Counted from the stretch's first letter, positions 45,052-55,274 are shown. The stretch: 64,000 nucleotides of DNA from Rhizobium sp. NXC14 (GCF_002117485.1 NZ_CP021030.1:1305001-1369000); one strand, 5' to 3'. The notes: generated from the sequence alone by a model not told the origin. Numbers and translations: made by a program.

Positions 45052-45183
45052 TCAGCGCTGCTGTTGAGGCTGCTGGCTCGGACGGGTATTCTCGCGCTCA
45101 GGGCGAATCTGGCGCCACTCATTTTCCATCTGGTCGAGGACATGCTGGGGAATGGTGGGGTGTGTGTTGGCGGGCGCCTGCAT
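45052..45183 (-). CDS. Small 43-residue protein
   Basis: From the ATG at 45183 the minus strand reads MQAPANTHPTIPQHVLDQME, then NEWRQIRPERENTRPSQQPQQQR. GAGGAGACTTCCG is a strong ribosome site in the correct position. The IPQHVLDQMENEWR segment looks like a short conserved helix. Function unknown; it is divergent from the GH19-like gene. Confidence 0.5.
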   Translation of the reverse strand: MQAPANTHPTIPQHVLDQMENEWRQIRPERENTRPSQQPQQQR

Positions 45184-45277
45184 CGGAAGTCTCCTCTTGT
45201 GGTGGTAAGGCTTCAGGGCAAGAAAATGCATCGCATAAGCCAAAAGGAATGTAAATCAGGGGCTTAGGCACTTAAAA

Positions 45278-45304
45278 CGATTAAGTTTATTTTAATCGAT
45301 TAAG
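45278..45304 (+). promoter_or_regulatory. AT-rich inverted and direct repeats upstream of the GH19-like gene
   Basis: CGATTAA (45278-45284) is inversely repeated as TTAATCG (45292-45298) and directly repeated as CGATTAAG (45297-45304). It lies within the divergent promoter region between 45183 and 45340. It is possibly an operator; the regulator is unknown. Confidence 0.35.
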
Positions 45305-45339
45305 ACGATTTTAACCGTAACATTTACGGGAAGCGCGGA

Positions 45340-45984
45340 ATGGTTGTCCACATGGACCGTGTATTCTTTTTTGATGCGGTGCGCAGAGAGCTTTTCAAAG
45401 GCGGGCTGACTCAGCCTCAGGTGGTGGGCATGACGGCGATTCTCGACGCCTGGGAAAAGCGGTTCACCCAGGCCGATCGCCGATGGCTCGCCTATATCCT
45501 TGCCACAGCTTATCATGAAACCGCCTATACGATGCAGCCGGTGCGCGAGACGCTGGCCGAAAGCGATCTGCGCGCCGTCGAGATCCTGGAGACTGCCTTT
45601 GCCGCGGGCCGGCTCTCCTGGGTGAAGACGCCCTATTGGCGGCCGGACGAGGACGGCCGCTGCTGGCTCGGGCGCGGACTGGTGCAGCTCACTCATAAGC
45701 GCAATTACGAGGCGATGAGCGCGCTGACCGGCATCGATCTCGTCGCCGATCCCGATCGGGCAATGGAGATGGATGCGGCGGTGACGATCCTGATCGAAGG
45801 CATGCTGCAGGGCAGCTTTACCGGTCACAAACTTGCCGATCACCTGAATGCGACGACCGAGGATTGGGTCAATGCGCGCCGCATCGTCAACGGCACCGAC
45901 CGGGCCGAGAAGCTTGCGGGTTACGCCATGGCCTTCCATGCGGCACTGCGTCCGGATGCCGCGCAGGACCGGCCGCGCAGTTGA
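45340..45984 (+). CDS. GH19-like chitinase/lysozyme domain protein
   Basis: 214 residues with the glycoside hydrolase 19-like fold. AYILATAYHETAYTMQPVRET contains the catalytic Glu (YHETAYTM), and YWRPDEDGRCWLGRGLVQLTHKRNYEAMSALTGIDLVADPD carries the GRG-x-VQLTHKxNY motif. This is characteristic of endolysins and muramidases. No signal peptide is visible. The source could be a phage-related lysin. The ATG at 45340 is used; 45352 is the alternative. Confidence 0.78.
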   Translation: MVVHMDRVFFFDAVRRELFKGGLTQPQVVGMTAILDAWEKRFTQADRRWLAYILATAYHETAYTMQPVRETLAESDLRAVEILETAFAAGRLSWVKTPYWRPDEDGRCWLGRGLVQLTHKRNYEAMSALTGIDLVADPDRAMEMDAAVTILIEGMLQGSFTGHKLADHLNATTEDWVNARRIVNGTDRAEKLAGYAMAFHAALRPDAAQDRPRS

Positions 45985-46046
45985 AGGCCTGCGGCGCGCG
46001 TGTTATCGCGCCGGCCAACCCTCTGGAATCTGAAAGGAGCTTCCGC

Positions 46047-46352
46047 GTGATCCGCCATATCGTCTTCTTCACCGTGCAGGAGGAACATCTGGAGGAGGTG
46101 AGGGCGGGACTTTCGATCCTGACCGGCATTCCGCACGCGCGACTGCTGGAAATCGGCACGAACGTGAAGACCGATCAGCTGGGCACCGAGATCGATCTTG
46201 TGGTCTATGGCGAATTCGATGATGCGGCGGCTCTCGCCGCTTACAAGGCGCACCCCGATTATCAGCGCTCGATCGAGCGCGTCCGCCCGCTCCGGGAAAA
46301 ACGCATCGCTGCTGATTACGACAGCCGCACGGCCGTGACGCAGCCGCTCTGA
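46047..46352 (+). CDS. Dabb (stress-responsive A/B barrel) family protein
   Basis: 101 residues, starting VIRHIVFFTVQEEHLEEVRAGLSIL and ending HPDYQRSIERVRPLREKRIAADYDS. The I-R-H-I-V-F-F start and the E-I-G-T-N strand match the Dabb dimeric alpha/beta barrel family. Members degrade small ligands or are stress proteins. AAAGGAGC lies about nine bases before the GTG at 46047. Confidence 0.82.
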   Translation: MIRHIVFFTVQEEHLEEVRAGLSILTGIPHARLLEIGTNVKTDQLGTEIDLVVYGEFDDAAALAAYKAHPDYQRSIERVRPLREKRIAADYDSRTAVTQPL

Positions 46353-46513
46353 ACTCGCAATCGATTGGCTCGAGCCGGGCAGTCCTTAAGCTTCGATTGG
46401 CTGAGCAATCTTCTGGAGTCGAATCGCACAGTTGAATAAACTTCTGAGCCACTGAAGGCGCCTTTTAGAAAAGCCGCGGCAAGCGATTCACAAGATTCGC
46501 AAAATCCGCCTGC

Positions 46514-47776
46514 CTACGAGGTGGCGGGGCTCGGCTGCGATGACTGCGCGCCGCGCACCAGCGTCATCAGCATCATCACGAAAGCCAGCGACAATGCCGC
46601 AAGCACGGCGGCGGCGAAGAGCGCCGGGCTGGTACCGGCGCGATCGAGGATGGCGGTGAAGACGACGGGAGCGACGGCATTGGCAAGGTTTTGCGGCAGC
46701 GACAATCGGGCCGACTGCAGGCCGAATTCGCGCGGCGAAAACAGGGCCAGCGGCAGAAGCGCGCGGGCGACGGTCATCACGCCGGCGCCGAAGCCGTAGA
46801 ACAGGATGAAGGTGACGAGCAGCGGCGTCGAAGGACTGGCGACCAGCATCACCAGGAAGCCCGTCAGCATCAGCCCGATGCCAGTAGCGGCGCTGAGGAT
46901 CGGATTACCGCGCCGGCCGAGCAGCATGTCGAGGAACCGTGCCGAGATGCCGAGAATGCCGCGGGCCGAGCCGAGTTGCAGCGCGAAAGCCGGCGAGGCG
47001 CCGGACCGGCGGAAGATCTCCAGCAGCGATGGCGAGATGCCGAAGGTGATGAAGGTGGTGATGGTCGTCGAGGCGGCGATCAGCAGAAAGGCTCTGCGCC
47101 GCGCCGCCTTCGACAGCGTCACCGGGGCGATGTCGGCCGCGCCGCCGCCGACCTGGGCGGCGATCGGGCTGGGCAGGGCGAAAAGATGCAGCGGCAGGCA
47201 TAGGAACAATTGTAGCGCCGCGCAGATGAGGAAGGTCAGGCGCCACCCGAAGGTGTCGTTGAGCAGGCTGAGGATCGGCCAGAAGACAGCGCTCGAGAGC
47301 CCGGTGAACAGCATCAGGACGGCGATGACGCGCTTGCCGTTCATCCCTTCGCGCTCCACGACTGCAGTGTAGGCGGGCGCCGACAGGCCAAGCGCGCCGC
47401 CGACGCCGATCACCATCCAGGCGGCGGCATAGAGAATGACGCCGTTTGCGCCGGCAAGCAGAGAGAGGCCGAGCGCAAAGGTCACAGAAGCCGCCGAAAG
47501 CACCCGGGCGGCGCCATAGTGGGCAAGGCAGCGACCGGTCACCGGACCGAGGATCGCACTGACCATCATCATGATCGTCAGGCCGGCGAACGCCACCTCG
47601 TTCGCCATGCCGAGATCGGCCGCCACGATGCGGCCCATGACTCCGAGCATGTCGAAGGTCGTGCCCCAGCCGATCAGCTGGGTGACGGCGAGGACGATGA
47701 CCGTCTGCGCCGAGCGGAAGCGAAAGGAAATGGGCATCGGTGCTGAAACGGCCTGAAACGGGAGCAACCAAGCCAT
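46514..47776 (-). CDS. MFS transporter
   Basis: About 420 residues, with 12 predicted membrane segments in the typical MFS two-half layout. TVIVLAVTQLIGWGTTFDMLGVMG is the first helix, and GPVTGRCLAHYGAARVLSA contains the loop 2-3 motif region; the family resembles the group transporting small organic anions. GGGGGAT precedes the ATG at 47776 at about 12 bases; the ATG at 47737 (MPISFRFRS) is the alternative. No obvious regulator. Confidence 0.8.
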   Translation of the reverse strand: MAWLLPFQAVSAPMPISFRFRSAQTVIVLAVTQLIGWGTTFDMLGVMGRIVAADLGMANEVAFAGLTIMMMVSAILGPVTGRCLAHYGAARVLSAASVTFALGLSLLAGANGVILYAAAWMVIGVGGALGLSAPAYTAVVEREGMNGKRVIAVLMLFTGLSSAVFWPILSLLNDTFGWRLTFLICAALQLFLCLPLHLFALPSPIAAQVGGGAADIAPVTLSKAARRRAFLLIAASTTITTFITFGISPSLLEIFRRSGASPAFALQLGSARGILGISARFLDMLLGRRGNPILSAATGIGLMLTGFLVMLVASPSTPLLVTFILFYGFGAGVMTVARALLPLALFSPREFGLQSARLSLPQNLANAVAPVVFTAILDRAGTSPALFAAAVLAALSLAFVMMLMTLVRGAQSSQPSPATS

Positions 47777-48202
47777 AACAGTTTCGATCCCCCGGTGAAA
47801 GCAGCCGCCGTCGATTCGGATTGCAGCCCGGCGCTTTTTCTCCAGCCGGAAATAGAGATCGGCCGGTACAATTTCAGGACGACCTGCTGCGCACGGAAAT
47901 CGGCGATATCGACCGCCTTGCCGCCGCTTTCCCGGCAACGCTGTGGCCCAATCGCCGACCACCGGTCGGCTTGCCCGCGGCGCGATGGCAAAGGCATTGA
48001 TCCCATCTGGCGAGGTTCATTTGGGGAGCGGAGAAAGCGCCGCCTCTGCCTGCTGCGAGCGTGGTTTCCGATCGCAGGAATCGTTTTTGTCGAACAGGCG
48101 AGAATGGTTCTAAACGCCCTGTATTACAGCGCATTCATTTGCCATTCAGGTCGCGTGGGTACATATTCGCAGCAAGTTGGAATTACCTTGAAAGCGTAAG
48201 AC
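47777..48202 (+). other. Intergenic region without a recognised gene
   Basis: 426 bp between the MFS gene and a small ORF at 48203. Overlapping ORFs on both strands have no ribosome site or family-like sequence. It probably contains the promoter of the feuP unit. Confidence 0.4.
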
Positions 48203-48451
48203 ATGGCCTTTCCTCTGAGCGTCGCAGTAGTGGCCGCCGGACTGGTGGCATCGGCGCCCTCACCGGACGGCGCGGGCACCCTCGTCCTGCGCGTGGCTGG
48301 CGATTGCAGCGCCGCCGCAGCCCAGGTCGTCGAACAGACGGGCGGGCAGCTCCTATCCGTGCAACCGGTGGGCGATAGCTGCATCATTACCGTTCTCGTG
48401 TCGGGCAATGGCCAGCGTCCACGCAAGGTAACGGTAAAGGTTCCGATGTAA
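48203..48451 (+). CDS. Small exported protein upstream of feuP
   Basis: 82 residues. It has a signal-like start (MAFPLSVAVVAAGLVASAPS) and a small domain with two Cys (GDCSAAAAQVVEQTGGQLLSVQPVGDSCIITVLVSG). It lies 53 bp before feuP on the same strand, so it may be the first gene of that transcript. In rhizobia a small exported protein controls FeuPQ (FeuN in S. meliloti); whether this is its orthologue needs alignment. The predicted secretion and position would fit. Confidence 0.6.
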   Translation: MAFPLSVAVVAAGLVASAPSPDGAGTLVLRVAGDCSAAAAQVVEQTGGQLLSVQPVGDSCIITVLVSGNGQRPRKVTVKVPM

Positions 48452-48504
48452 GCGGAATCGGTCTATTCAAACACGATCGATTTGAAGCGGACGAAGGCGG
48501 ACCG

Positions 48505-49176
48505 ATGCGCATCCTGGTAATCGAAGACGACGTCAACTTGAACCGGCAGCTGACCGACACATTGAAGGAGGCGGGCTATGTCGTCGACCAGGCGTTCGAC
48601 GGCGAAGAGGGCCATTTCCTCGGCGACACCGAACCCTATGACGCCATCATTCTCGATATCGGCCTGCCGGAGATGGACGGTGTGACGGTGCTGGAAAAAT
48701 GGCGCGGCGCCGGCCGCGGCATGCCGGTCTTGATCCTGACGGCGCGCGACCGTTGGAGCGACAAGGTCGCTGGCATCGACGCCGGCGCCGACGACTATGT
48801 CACCAAGCCCTTCCATGTCGAGGAAGTTCTGGCGCGCATTCGAGCCTTGATCAGGCGCGCCGCCGGCCACGCATCCTCGGAGATCGTCTGCGGGCCGGTG
48901 CGGCTCGACACCAAATCCTCGAAGGCCACGGTCAACGGCACGACGCTGAAGCTGACCTCGCACGAATATCGCCTGCTGGCCTATCTCATGCATCACATGG
49001 GCGAGGTCGTCTCGCGCACCGAGCTCGTCGAGCACATGTACGATCAGGATTTCGACCGCGATTCCAACACGATCGAGGTCTTTGTCGGCCGTCTGCGCAA
49101 GAAGATGGGCGTCGATCTGATCGAAACGGTGCGCGGTCTCGGCTACCGCATCCAAGCGCCGAAACATGCGAATTAA
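48505..49176 (+). CDS. feuP: OmpR-type response regulator FeuP
   Basis: 223 residues. A receiver domain with the acidic pair (EDD) at residues 7-9, phosphoacceptor Asp51 (ILDIGLPEMDG) and Lys at KPFHVEE is followed by an OmpR winged helix (SHEYRLLAYLMHHMGEVVSRTELVEHMYDQ...ETVRGLGYRI). The sequence and its neighbour match FeuP/FeuQ, which is known from R. leguminosarum for iron uptake and from S. meliloti for control of cyclic glucan export and symbiosis. It overlaps feuQ by 11 bp, showing translational coupling. Confidence 0.88.
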   Translation: MRILVIEDDVNLNRQLTDTLKEAGYVVDQAFDGEEGHFLGDTEPYDAIILDIGLPEMDGVTVLEKWRGAGRGMPVLILTARDRWSDKVAGIDAGADDYVTKPFHVEEVLARIRALIRRAAGHASSEIVCGPVRLDTKSSKATVNGTTLKLTSHEYRLLAYLMHHMGEVVSRTELVEHMYDQDFDRDSNTIEVFVGRLRKKMGVDLIETVRGLGYRIQAPKHAN

Positions 49177-50569
49177 GTCGCTCACCGCACGCGTGTTGCT
49201 GCTGACCACGGTCTGGTCGACGGTGGCGCTGGTGGTGATCGGCCTGCTGATCTCGACGCTCTACCGTAAGAGCGCCGAACGCGGTTTTCAGGATCTGCTG
49301 CGGGCGCAGCTCTACAACGTCATCAATTCGGTGACGATCGGCGATCAGGGGGCGTTGAGCGGCAGCCCGCAGCTCGGCGACCTGCGTTTCGCCCAGCCCA
49401 AGACCGGCTGGTATTGGGTAGTCGAGCCGCTCGGCACTTATACCACCGCGCCGCTGGTCTCGCCCTCTCTCGGCTCGGCGCTCATTCCGGTACCCTCCGT
49501 CGTCGAGGCGCCTTTCGACAAGAATTATGAGCGCTACTACCAGGTGACGGATGCCTCCGGCAACCGCGTGCAGGTGGCCGAAACCGAAGTGGTGCTCGAC
49601 ACGGACGGGCGAGCGGCGCGCTTCCGCGTCACCGGCAATGTCGACGTCGTCGAGGACGATGTCCGCACCTTTTCCCACAGCCTCTATCTGGCGCTTGCCG
49701 GTTTCGGCGTCGGCAGCCTGATCGTCAATGCGCTGGCGATTCTCTATGGCCTGAAGCCGCTCGACAAGGCGCGCGCCGCGTTGGAGCGCATCCGCGCCGG
49801 CGAGAGCGAGCAGCTGAAGGGCGACTTCCCGCGCGAAATCCTGCCGCTCGCCAACGAGGTGAACGCGCTGATCGACAGCAACCGCCGCATCGTCGAGCGG
49901 GCGCGCATGCAGGTCGGCAATCTCGCCCATTCGCTGAAGACGCCGATTGCGGTTCTCCTCAACGAGGCACGCGTCCTGGAAAAGTCTCATGGCGAACTGG
50001 TGCGCAGCCAAGCGGAATCGATGCAGGGGCAGGTGCAATCCTATCTCAACCGGGCCCGCATCGCCGCCCAGCGCGAATCCGTGCTCGCCCGCACCGATGC
50101 CGAACCGGCGCTGGAGCGGCTGGTGCGCGTCATGCGCCGGCTGAACGTCGATACCGAATTCGATCTTGTCGTGTCGCCGCCGCATCTTGCCGTTGCCATG
50201 GAACAGCAGGATCTCGAGGAAACCGTCGGCAATCTCCTGGAAAATGCGGCGCGTTTCGCCAAGAGCAGGGTGCGGCTTTCGGCCGTCGAGGCTGGCGAGG
50301 ACGTGAAAGGGGCGGAGGCGAGCGCCCGCCGGCGCTGGGTGGAGCTTGCCGTCGAGGATGACGGCCCCGGCCTTGAGCCCGACCAGATCCGCGAGGCGCT
50401 GAAGCGTGGCCGCAGGCTCGACGAAAGCAAGCCTGGAACCGGCTTGGGCCTTTCGATCGTCACCGAGATTTCCAACGAATACCAGGGAAGGCTCGAACTG
50501 TCCCGCGGCGAATGGGGCGGGCTGAAGGCGAAGCTTATCCTGCCCGGCGTCACAAAGGATGTTGCATGA
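49166..50569 (+). CDS. feuQ: Sensor histidine kinase FeuQ
   Basis: 467 residues. There are two membrane helices (about 9-32 and 176-195) with a roughly 140-residue periplasmic sensor, a HAMP region, and a HisKA motif NLAHSLKTPIAVLLNE (His255). The HATPase domain has NLLENAARFAKSRV, DDGPGLEPDQ and GTGLGLSIV. It pairs with FeuP upstream (11-bp overlap). The PhoQ-like length of the sensor domain suits a response to the periplasm or osmotic state. Confidence 0.88.
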   Translation: MRIKSLTARVLLLTTVWSTVALVVIGLLISTLYRKSAERGFQDLLRAQLYNVINSVTIGDQGALSGSPQLGDLRFAQPKTGWYWVVEPLGTYTTAPLVSPSLGSALIPVPSVVEAPFDKNYERYYQVTDASGNRVQVAETEVVLDTDGRAARFRVTGNVDVVEDDVRTFSHSLYLALAGFGVGSLIVNALAILYGLKPLDKARAALERIRAGESEQLKGDFPREILPLANEVNALIDSNRRIVERARMQVGNLAHSLKTPIAVLLNEARVLEKSHGELVRSQAESMQGQVQSYLNRARIAAQRESVLARTDAEPALERLVRVMRRLNVDTEFDLVVSPPHLAVAMEQQDLEETVGNLLENAARFAKSRVRLSAVEAGEDVKGAEASARRRWVELAVEDDGPGLEPDQIREALKRGRRLDESKPGTGLGLSIVTEISNEYQGRLELSRGEWGGLKAKLILPGVTKDVA

Positions 50570-50687
50570 CCAACTGCTTGATGTCACAAGGATAGTGGCA
50601 AATGTATAGCATGCTTTGCCACAATGCTGACACGGGGACGCTGCACTTCGATCGGCTGAATTTGACCTCTGATCGTGGTTCGACGCA

Positions 50688-51113
50688 ATGATTCTACGCT
50701 CGCAAGGCATGATGGTTTCCATCCTTCTTCTCGCCGTCGCGCTCACCGGCTGCACGACGACGAAGGGTGCCGCTTCGCGTGGCATTTTTTCGAGCAAACC
50801 CTCCGCCTCGGCCGCCTTCATCACCGCGCTCCAGGGCGGCATCGTTGGCCGCAGCGGCGTGAGCTTGAGCGATAGCGACAAACAGCGGGCGCTCGAGGCG
50901 GAGTATCGGGCGCTCGAAGGGGCGGCGGTCGGCCAACCGGTGGTCTGGAGCGGCAAGGAGGTCACAGGCAAGGTCGTGGCGGCCGCACCCTATCAGGTCG
51001 GCTCGCAGAACTGCCGGCAATATACCCATACGCTGACCGTCGACGGCAAGGAAACCGTGGCACGGGGTGCAGCCTGCCGCAACGACGACGGCAGCTGGTC
51101 GCCGCTCGGCTGA
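50688..51113 (+). CDS. Outer membrane lipoprotein, surface-antigen-like
   Basis: 141 residues with a lipoprotein signal (VSILLLAVALTGC; lipobox LTGC, lipidated Cys near residue 21). The sequence after that contains a Gly-poor central part and the C-terminal pattern SQNCRQYTHTLTVDGKETVARGAACRNDDGSWSPL, which is typical of the RT0821/17-kDa surface antigen-like proteins in rhizobia. The start is the ATG at 50688, with an alternative at 50709. It stands between feuQ and the cytochrome c maturation genes. Confidence 0.8.
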   Translation: MILRSQGMMVSILLLAVALTGCTTTKGAASRGIFSSKPSASAAFITALQGGIVGRSGVSLSDSDKQRALEAEYRALEGAAVGQPVVWSGKEVTGKVVAAAPYQVGSQNCRQYTHTLTVDGKETVARGAACRNDDGSWSPLG

Positions 51114-51209
51114 AGTCGTTCAGCTTAAATTGCGGCGAATAGCCTCAAATCTTCGTCATTCCGGCTTTGGCAGTTGGAATAGGCGTGTGCTTCACGTATT
51201 TGGGCCGAT

Positions 51210-52337
51210 ATGCTGTTCTGGATTCTCGTTGCCGTTCTGACGGCAGCCGTCGCCGTCATCCTGCTCTATCCCCTTCTGCGTGGTGCGAAGGCGGCGCAGA
51301 ACAGCCGCGCCGGCGAGGCGGCAGTCTATCGCGACCAGTTGCGCGAACTCGACCGCGATCTTGCTGGCGGGCTTATCACGCCTGAGGAGGCTGATTACGC
51401 CAGGGCCGAAATCGGCCGGCGGCTGATCGCCGTCTCTGCCGCAGAGCCGGAGACGGTAGACAAACCCGCACGGCATCACCATCTCGTCGAAGTCTTCGTC
51501 CTCTTGATCCTGCCGGTGCTAGGACTCTGTCTTTATTTGACGACGGGCAGGCCGGATCTGCCGTCGCAGCCGCTGGAAGCGCGGCTGGAAAATCCAGGCG
51601 ACGACGTGGCGGTGCTGATCGCCAAGGCGGAGCGGCATCTGGCTCAGAATCCCGACGACGGCAAGGGCTGGGACGTACTGGCGCCGATCTATTTCCGCAC
51701 GATGCGGATTGCCGATGCCGAGGTCGCCTACCGCAATGCGATCCGGCTTCTGGGCCCGAGCCCGATCCGGCTCGACGGCCTTGCCGAGACGCTGATGGCG
51801 GTTTCGGACGGCGTCGTGACGGAGGAAGCGCGTCAGGCGCTGGAACAGTCGCTGACGCTGGAGCCCGATAATCCGCGTGCCCGCTTCTACATCGCGCTCA
51901 GCATGGAACAGGCGGGACGGGCCGACGAGGCCCGCCGGGCTTTCGAGGCGCTGGCGCAGCAATCGCCGGCCGATGCACCCTGGCTGCCGCTGGTCAATGA
52001 ACATATCGCCAAGAACGGCGGCGCGGCTCAGCCGGTTGCGCCTGGCGGACCGACGTCGGAAGATGTGGCGGCGGCTGGAAACATGAGCGCCGGCGATCGC
52101 CAGCAGTTGATCCGCGGCATGGTCGAAAGCCTTGATACCAAACTCAGCGAGGATCCCAACAATTTCGAGGGATGGATCCGGCTCGTCCGCTCTTACGCCG
52201 TATTGAACGATAAGAATCGCGCAGCCGACGCCCTGAAGCGCGGGCTGGCCGCCTTTCCGCCGTCCGGCGAGCAGGGCCGGCAATTGCTGGCGCTTGCCAG
52301 GGAACTTGGCATTGCCACGGAGGGAATGACGCAATGA
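51210..52337 (+). CDS. ccmI: Cytochrome c maturation protein CcmI / CycH
   Basis: 375 residues. It has an N-terminal membrane helix ([23 protein letters not shown]), a leucine-zipper-like cytosolic loop ([34 protein letters not shown]), a second helix near residues 92-112, then TPR-like repeats in the periplasmic domain ([60 protein letters not shown]). It presents apocytochrome c to the CcmFH haem lyase. It is the first gene of a four-gene operon. Confidence 0.9.
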   Translation: MLFWILVAVLTAAVAVILLYPLLRGAKAAQNSRAGEAAVYRDQLRELDRDLAGGLITPEEADYARAEIGRRLIAVSAAEPETVDKPARHHHLVEVFVLLILPVLGLCLYLTTGRPDLPSQPLEARLENPGDDVAVLIAKAERHLAQNPDDGKGWDVLAPIYFRTMRIADAEVAYRNAIRLLGPSPIRLDGLAETLMAVSDGVVTEEARQALEQSLTLEPDNPRARFYIALSMEQAGRADEARRAFEALAQQSPADAPWLPLVNEHIAKNGGAAQPVAPGGPTSEDVAAAGNMSAGDRQQLIRGMVESLDTKLSEDPNNFEGWIRLVRSYAVLNDKNRAADALKRGLAAFPPSGEQGRQLLALARELGIATEGMTQ

Positions 52338-52831
52338 CGCGCAAGCAGAAGCGCCTTGCGGTGATCGCTGGCGGGATGAGTTTCATCCTGGCGGCGGTGT
52401 TGTTGGTGATGTTCGCCTTCAGCCAATCGGTGGCCTATTTCTACATGCCGGCCGATCTTGCCAAGACGCCGGTGGCGCCGGAGACCCGCATCCGGCTCGG
52501 CGGCCTGGTCGGGGCGGGCAGCGTCGTACGCGGCGCCGGTTCGACGGTGGAGTTTTCCGTCACCGACGGCAGCGCCAATGCGGTGAAGGTCAGATATACC
52601 GGCATCCTGCCCGATCTGTTCCGCGAGGGCCAGGGCGTTGTCACCGAGGGCATGTTTGCCGCCAGCAGCAACGTCTTTGTCGCCGACACCGTGCTTGCCA
52701 AGCATGACGAGACCTATATGCCGAAGGAGGTGGCCGACAAGCTGAAACAGCAGGGGCTGTGGCAGGAAGGCCAGGGGCAGGGGCAGAGCCAAGATCCGGG
52801 GCAGGAGCAGGAGGCGAAAGCAACGCCATGA
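52334..52831 (+). CDS. ccmE: Haem chaperone CcmE / CycJ
   Basis: 165 residues. An N-terminal membrane anchor ([25 protein letters not shown]) and an OB-fold domain lead to the haem-binding His124 in [11 protein letters not shown], the hallmark motif (HDExYxP). The C-terminal tail is Gln/Gly-rich ([17 protein letters not shown]). It carries haem in the periplasm to CcmF. Starts with a 4-bp overlap (ATGA) with ccmI. Confidence 0.95.
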   Translation: MTRKQKRLAVIAGGMSFILAAVLLVMFAFSQSVAYFYMPADLAKTPVAPETRIRLGGLVGAGSVVRGAGSTVEFSVTDGSANAVKVRYTGILPDLFREGQGVVTEGMFAASSNVFVADTVLAKHDETYMPKEVADKLKQQGLWQEGQGQGQSQDPGQEQEAKATP

Positions 52832-54816
52832 TCATCGAGATCGGCCATTACGCTTTGGTGCTGGCGCTGGCGACGGCGCTGATCGTCTCGATCGTGCCGG
52901 TGATCGGCGCCCGCCGCCATGATCCGGCGATGATGGATGTGGCAAGCGTCGGCTCGCTTGTGATGTTTGCGCTCGTCGCCTTTGCCTTTGCCGTCCTGAC
53001 CTATGCCCATGTCGTCTCCGACTTCTCAGTCGAGAACGTCTGGGAGAATTCGCATTCGCTGGTGCCGCTGATCTACAAATATTCGGGCGTCTGGGGCAAT
53101 CACGAGGGATCGATGATGCTCTGGCTGCTGATCCTGGCGCTGTTCAGCGCCCTGGTCGCGATCTTCGGCGCCAATCTGCCGGAGACGCTGAAGGCCAATG
53201 TACTTGCCGTGCAAGCCTGGATCTCGCTCGCCTTCACCCTGTTCATTCTCTTGACCTCCAATCCCTTCCTGCGGCTCGATCCGGCCCCGGCCGAGGGCCG
53301 CGATCTCAATCCGGTGCTGCAGGATATTGGGCTCGCCATCCATCCGCCGCTGCTCTATCTCGGCTATGTCGGCTTTTCCGTCTGCTTCTCCTTTGCCGTG
53401 GCAGCCCTGATCGAAGGCCGCATCGACGCCGCTTGGGCGCGCTGGGTCAGGCCGTGGACGCTGGCGGCCTGGACCTGTCTGACGCTCGGCATCGCCATGG
53501 GCTCCTACTGGGCCTATTACGAGCTCGGCTGGGGCGGCTGGTGGTTCTGGGATCCGGTGGAGAACGCCTCCTTCATGCCTTGGCTTGCCGGAACCGCGCT
53601 GCTGCATTCGGCCCTCGTCATGGAAAAGCGCGAGGCGCTGAAGATCTGGACGGTGCTGCTTGCGATCCTGACCTTCTCGCTGTCGCTGATGGGCACCTTC
53701 CTGGTGCGCTCCGGCGTGCTGACTTCGGTGCATGCCTTCGCCAGCGATCCCACCCGCGGCGTCTTCATCCTCTCGATCCTCTTGATCTTCATCGGCGGGG
53801 CGCTGTCGCTGTTTGCCCTGCGGGCGCCGAAGCTTTCGGCCGGCGGGCTGTTTGCGCCGATCTCGCGTGAAGGGGCGCTCGTCCTCAACAATCTGATCCT
53901 GACGGTCGCCTGCGGCACGGTGCTGACCGGCACCCTCTATCCGCTGCTGTTGGAGACGCTGACCGGCGACAAGATCTCCGTGGGGCCGCCCTTCTTCAAC
54001 CTGACCTTCGGGCTGCTGATGGCGCCGCTGCTCGTCATCGTGCCGTTCGGGCCGCTGCTGGCCTGGAAGCGCGGCGATCTGCTCGGCGCCCTGCAGCGGC
54101 TCTATGCCGTTGCAAGCCTGGCATTTCTTGCCGCGGTGGCCTTCTTCTATCTCCAACATGGCGGGCCGGTGTTGTCGGTGCTCGGGCTGACGGCCGGGCT
54201 GTTCCTGATCCTCGGCGCCATTGCCGATCTCTGGTATCGGGCCGGCATCGGCAAGGTGGCGGGCTCCATCGCCTGGCGCCGCCTGTTGGGCCTGCCGCGC
54301 TCAGCCTTAGGCACGGCGCTCGCCCATGCCGGGCTCGGCGTCAGCGTGCTCGGCATCGTCGCCGTCACCACCTTCCAGAGCGAACATGTCGTCGAGATGA
54401 AGCCGGGCGCCACGGTCGAAGCCGGTGGCTACAGCCTTGAGTTCGACGGCATGCGAGCGAGCAGGGGACCGAACTACACCGAGGAGCGCGGCCACTTCAC
54501 CATCCGCCGCGCCGGTGTCACCATTGCCGATACCTGGTCGGCCAAGCGGCTCTATACCGCCCGGCAGATGCCGACGACGGAGGCGGGCATCCTGACCTTC
54601 GGCCTCAGCCAGCTCTATGTCTCGCTTGGCGACGCCACCAAGGACGGCGGCATCGTCGTGCGCATCTGGTGGAAGCCGTTCATCCTGTGTATCTGGGGCG
54701 GCGCCTTGATCATGGCCGCCGGCGGCTGCGTGTCGCTCTCCGACCGGCGCCTGCGTGTCGGCGCCCCGCGCCGAAAGGCGAAGGCCGCAGCTCCTGCGAT
54801 GGAGCCGGCGGAATGA
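52828..54816 (+). CDS. ccmF: Haem lyase subunit CcmF / CycK
   Basis: 662 residues, about 13-14 membrane helices. The tryptophan-rich WWD motif [20 protein letters not shown] is at about 231-250, with conserved His residues for haem b in the surrounding loops. It is the core of the system I cytochrome c haem lyase. The start at 52828 overlaps the ccmE stop by 4 bp (ATGA). Confidence 0.95.
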   Translation: MIIEIGHYALVLALATALIVSIVPVIGARRHDPAMMDVASVGSLVMFALVAFAFAVLTYAHVVSDFSVENVWENSHSLVPLIYKYSGVWGNHEGSMMLWLLILALFSALVAIFGANLPETLKANVLAVQAWISLAFTLFILLTSNPFLRLDPAPAEGRDLNPVLQDIGLAIHPPLLYLGYVGFSVCFSFAVAALIEGRIDAAWARWVRPWTLAAWTCLTLGIAMGSYWAYYELGWGGWWFWDPVENASFMPWLAGTALLHSALVMEKREALKIWTVLLAILTFSLSLMGTFLVRSGVLTSVHAFASDPTRGVFILSILLIFIGGALSLFALRAPKLSAGGLFAPISREGALVLNNLILTVACGTVLTGTLYPLLLETLTGDKISVGPPFFNLTFGLLMAPLLVIVPFGPLLAWKRGDLLGALQRLYAVASLAFLAAVAFFYLQHGGPVLSVLGLTAGLFLILGAIADLWYRAGIGKVAGSIAWRRLLGLPRSALGTALAHAGLGVSVLGIVAVTTFQSEHVVEMKPGATVEAGGYSLEFDGMRASRGPNYTEERGHFTIRRAGVTIADTWSAKRLYTARQMPTTEAGILTFGLSQLYVSLGDATKDGGIVVRIWWKPFILCIWGGALIMAAGGCVSLSDRRLRVGAPRRKAKAAAPAMEPAE

Positions 54817-55274
54817 TGCGTCTCTCCCGTCTCCTCGTCGCCGTGTTCGTGTTCTTCGCACCCGTTTCCGCCTTCGCCGTCAATCCCGACGAAGTGCTGG
54901 CGGATCCGGCGCTGGAGGCCCGCGCGCGGGCGCTATCGGCCGAACTGCGCTGCATGGTCTGCCAGAATCAGTCGATCGACGATTCCAATGCCGAGCTCGC
55001 CAAGGATCTCCGCTTGCTTGTGCGTGAGCGCATCAGCAACGGCGACAGCGATGAGGCGGTGCTCAACTATATCGTCTCGCGCTACGGCGAGTTCGTGCTT
55101 CTGAAGCCGAGGTTCAGCGTGAGGACGCTGTTGCTCTGGGGCGCCCCGGTGCTGCTGGTCCTTGCCGGCGGCGCGTCGCTGCTCGTCTTTGCGCGCAAGA
55201 GGGCAGGCCGGCCGACCGGAAGCAAGCTGACGCCGGAAGAGCAGGCGAAGCTCAGTGAGCTTCTGGAAAAGTAA
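54813..55274 (+). CDS. ccmH: Cytochrome c maturation protein CcmH / CycL
   Basis: 153 residues. A signal/anchor ([18 protein letters not shown]) and the redox motif LRCMVCQNQ (Cys47 and Cys50) reduce the apocytochrome haem-binding cysteines. A C-terminal membrane helix ([22 protein letters not shown]) follows. Starts at 54813, overlapping the ccmF stop by 4 bp. The operon order ccmI-E-F-H is the rhizobial cycHJKL order. Confidence 0.95.
   Translation: MMRLSRLLVAVFVFFAPVSAFAVNPDEVLADPALEARARALSAELRCMVCQNQSIDDSNAELAKDLRLLVRERISNGDSDEAVLNYIVSRYGEFVLLKPRFSVRTLLLWGAPVLLVLAGGASLLVFARKRAGRPTGSKLTPEEQAKLSELLEK

Noticed and set aside
47777..47962. Upstream extension of the MFS transporter
   Set aside because: Hydrophilic Arg-rich residues unlike an MFS N-terminus.
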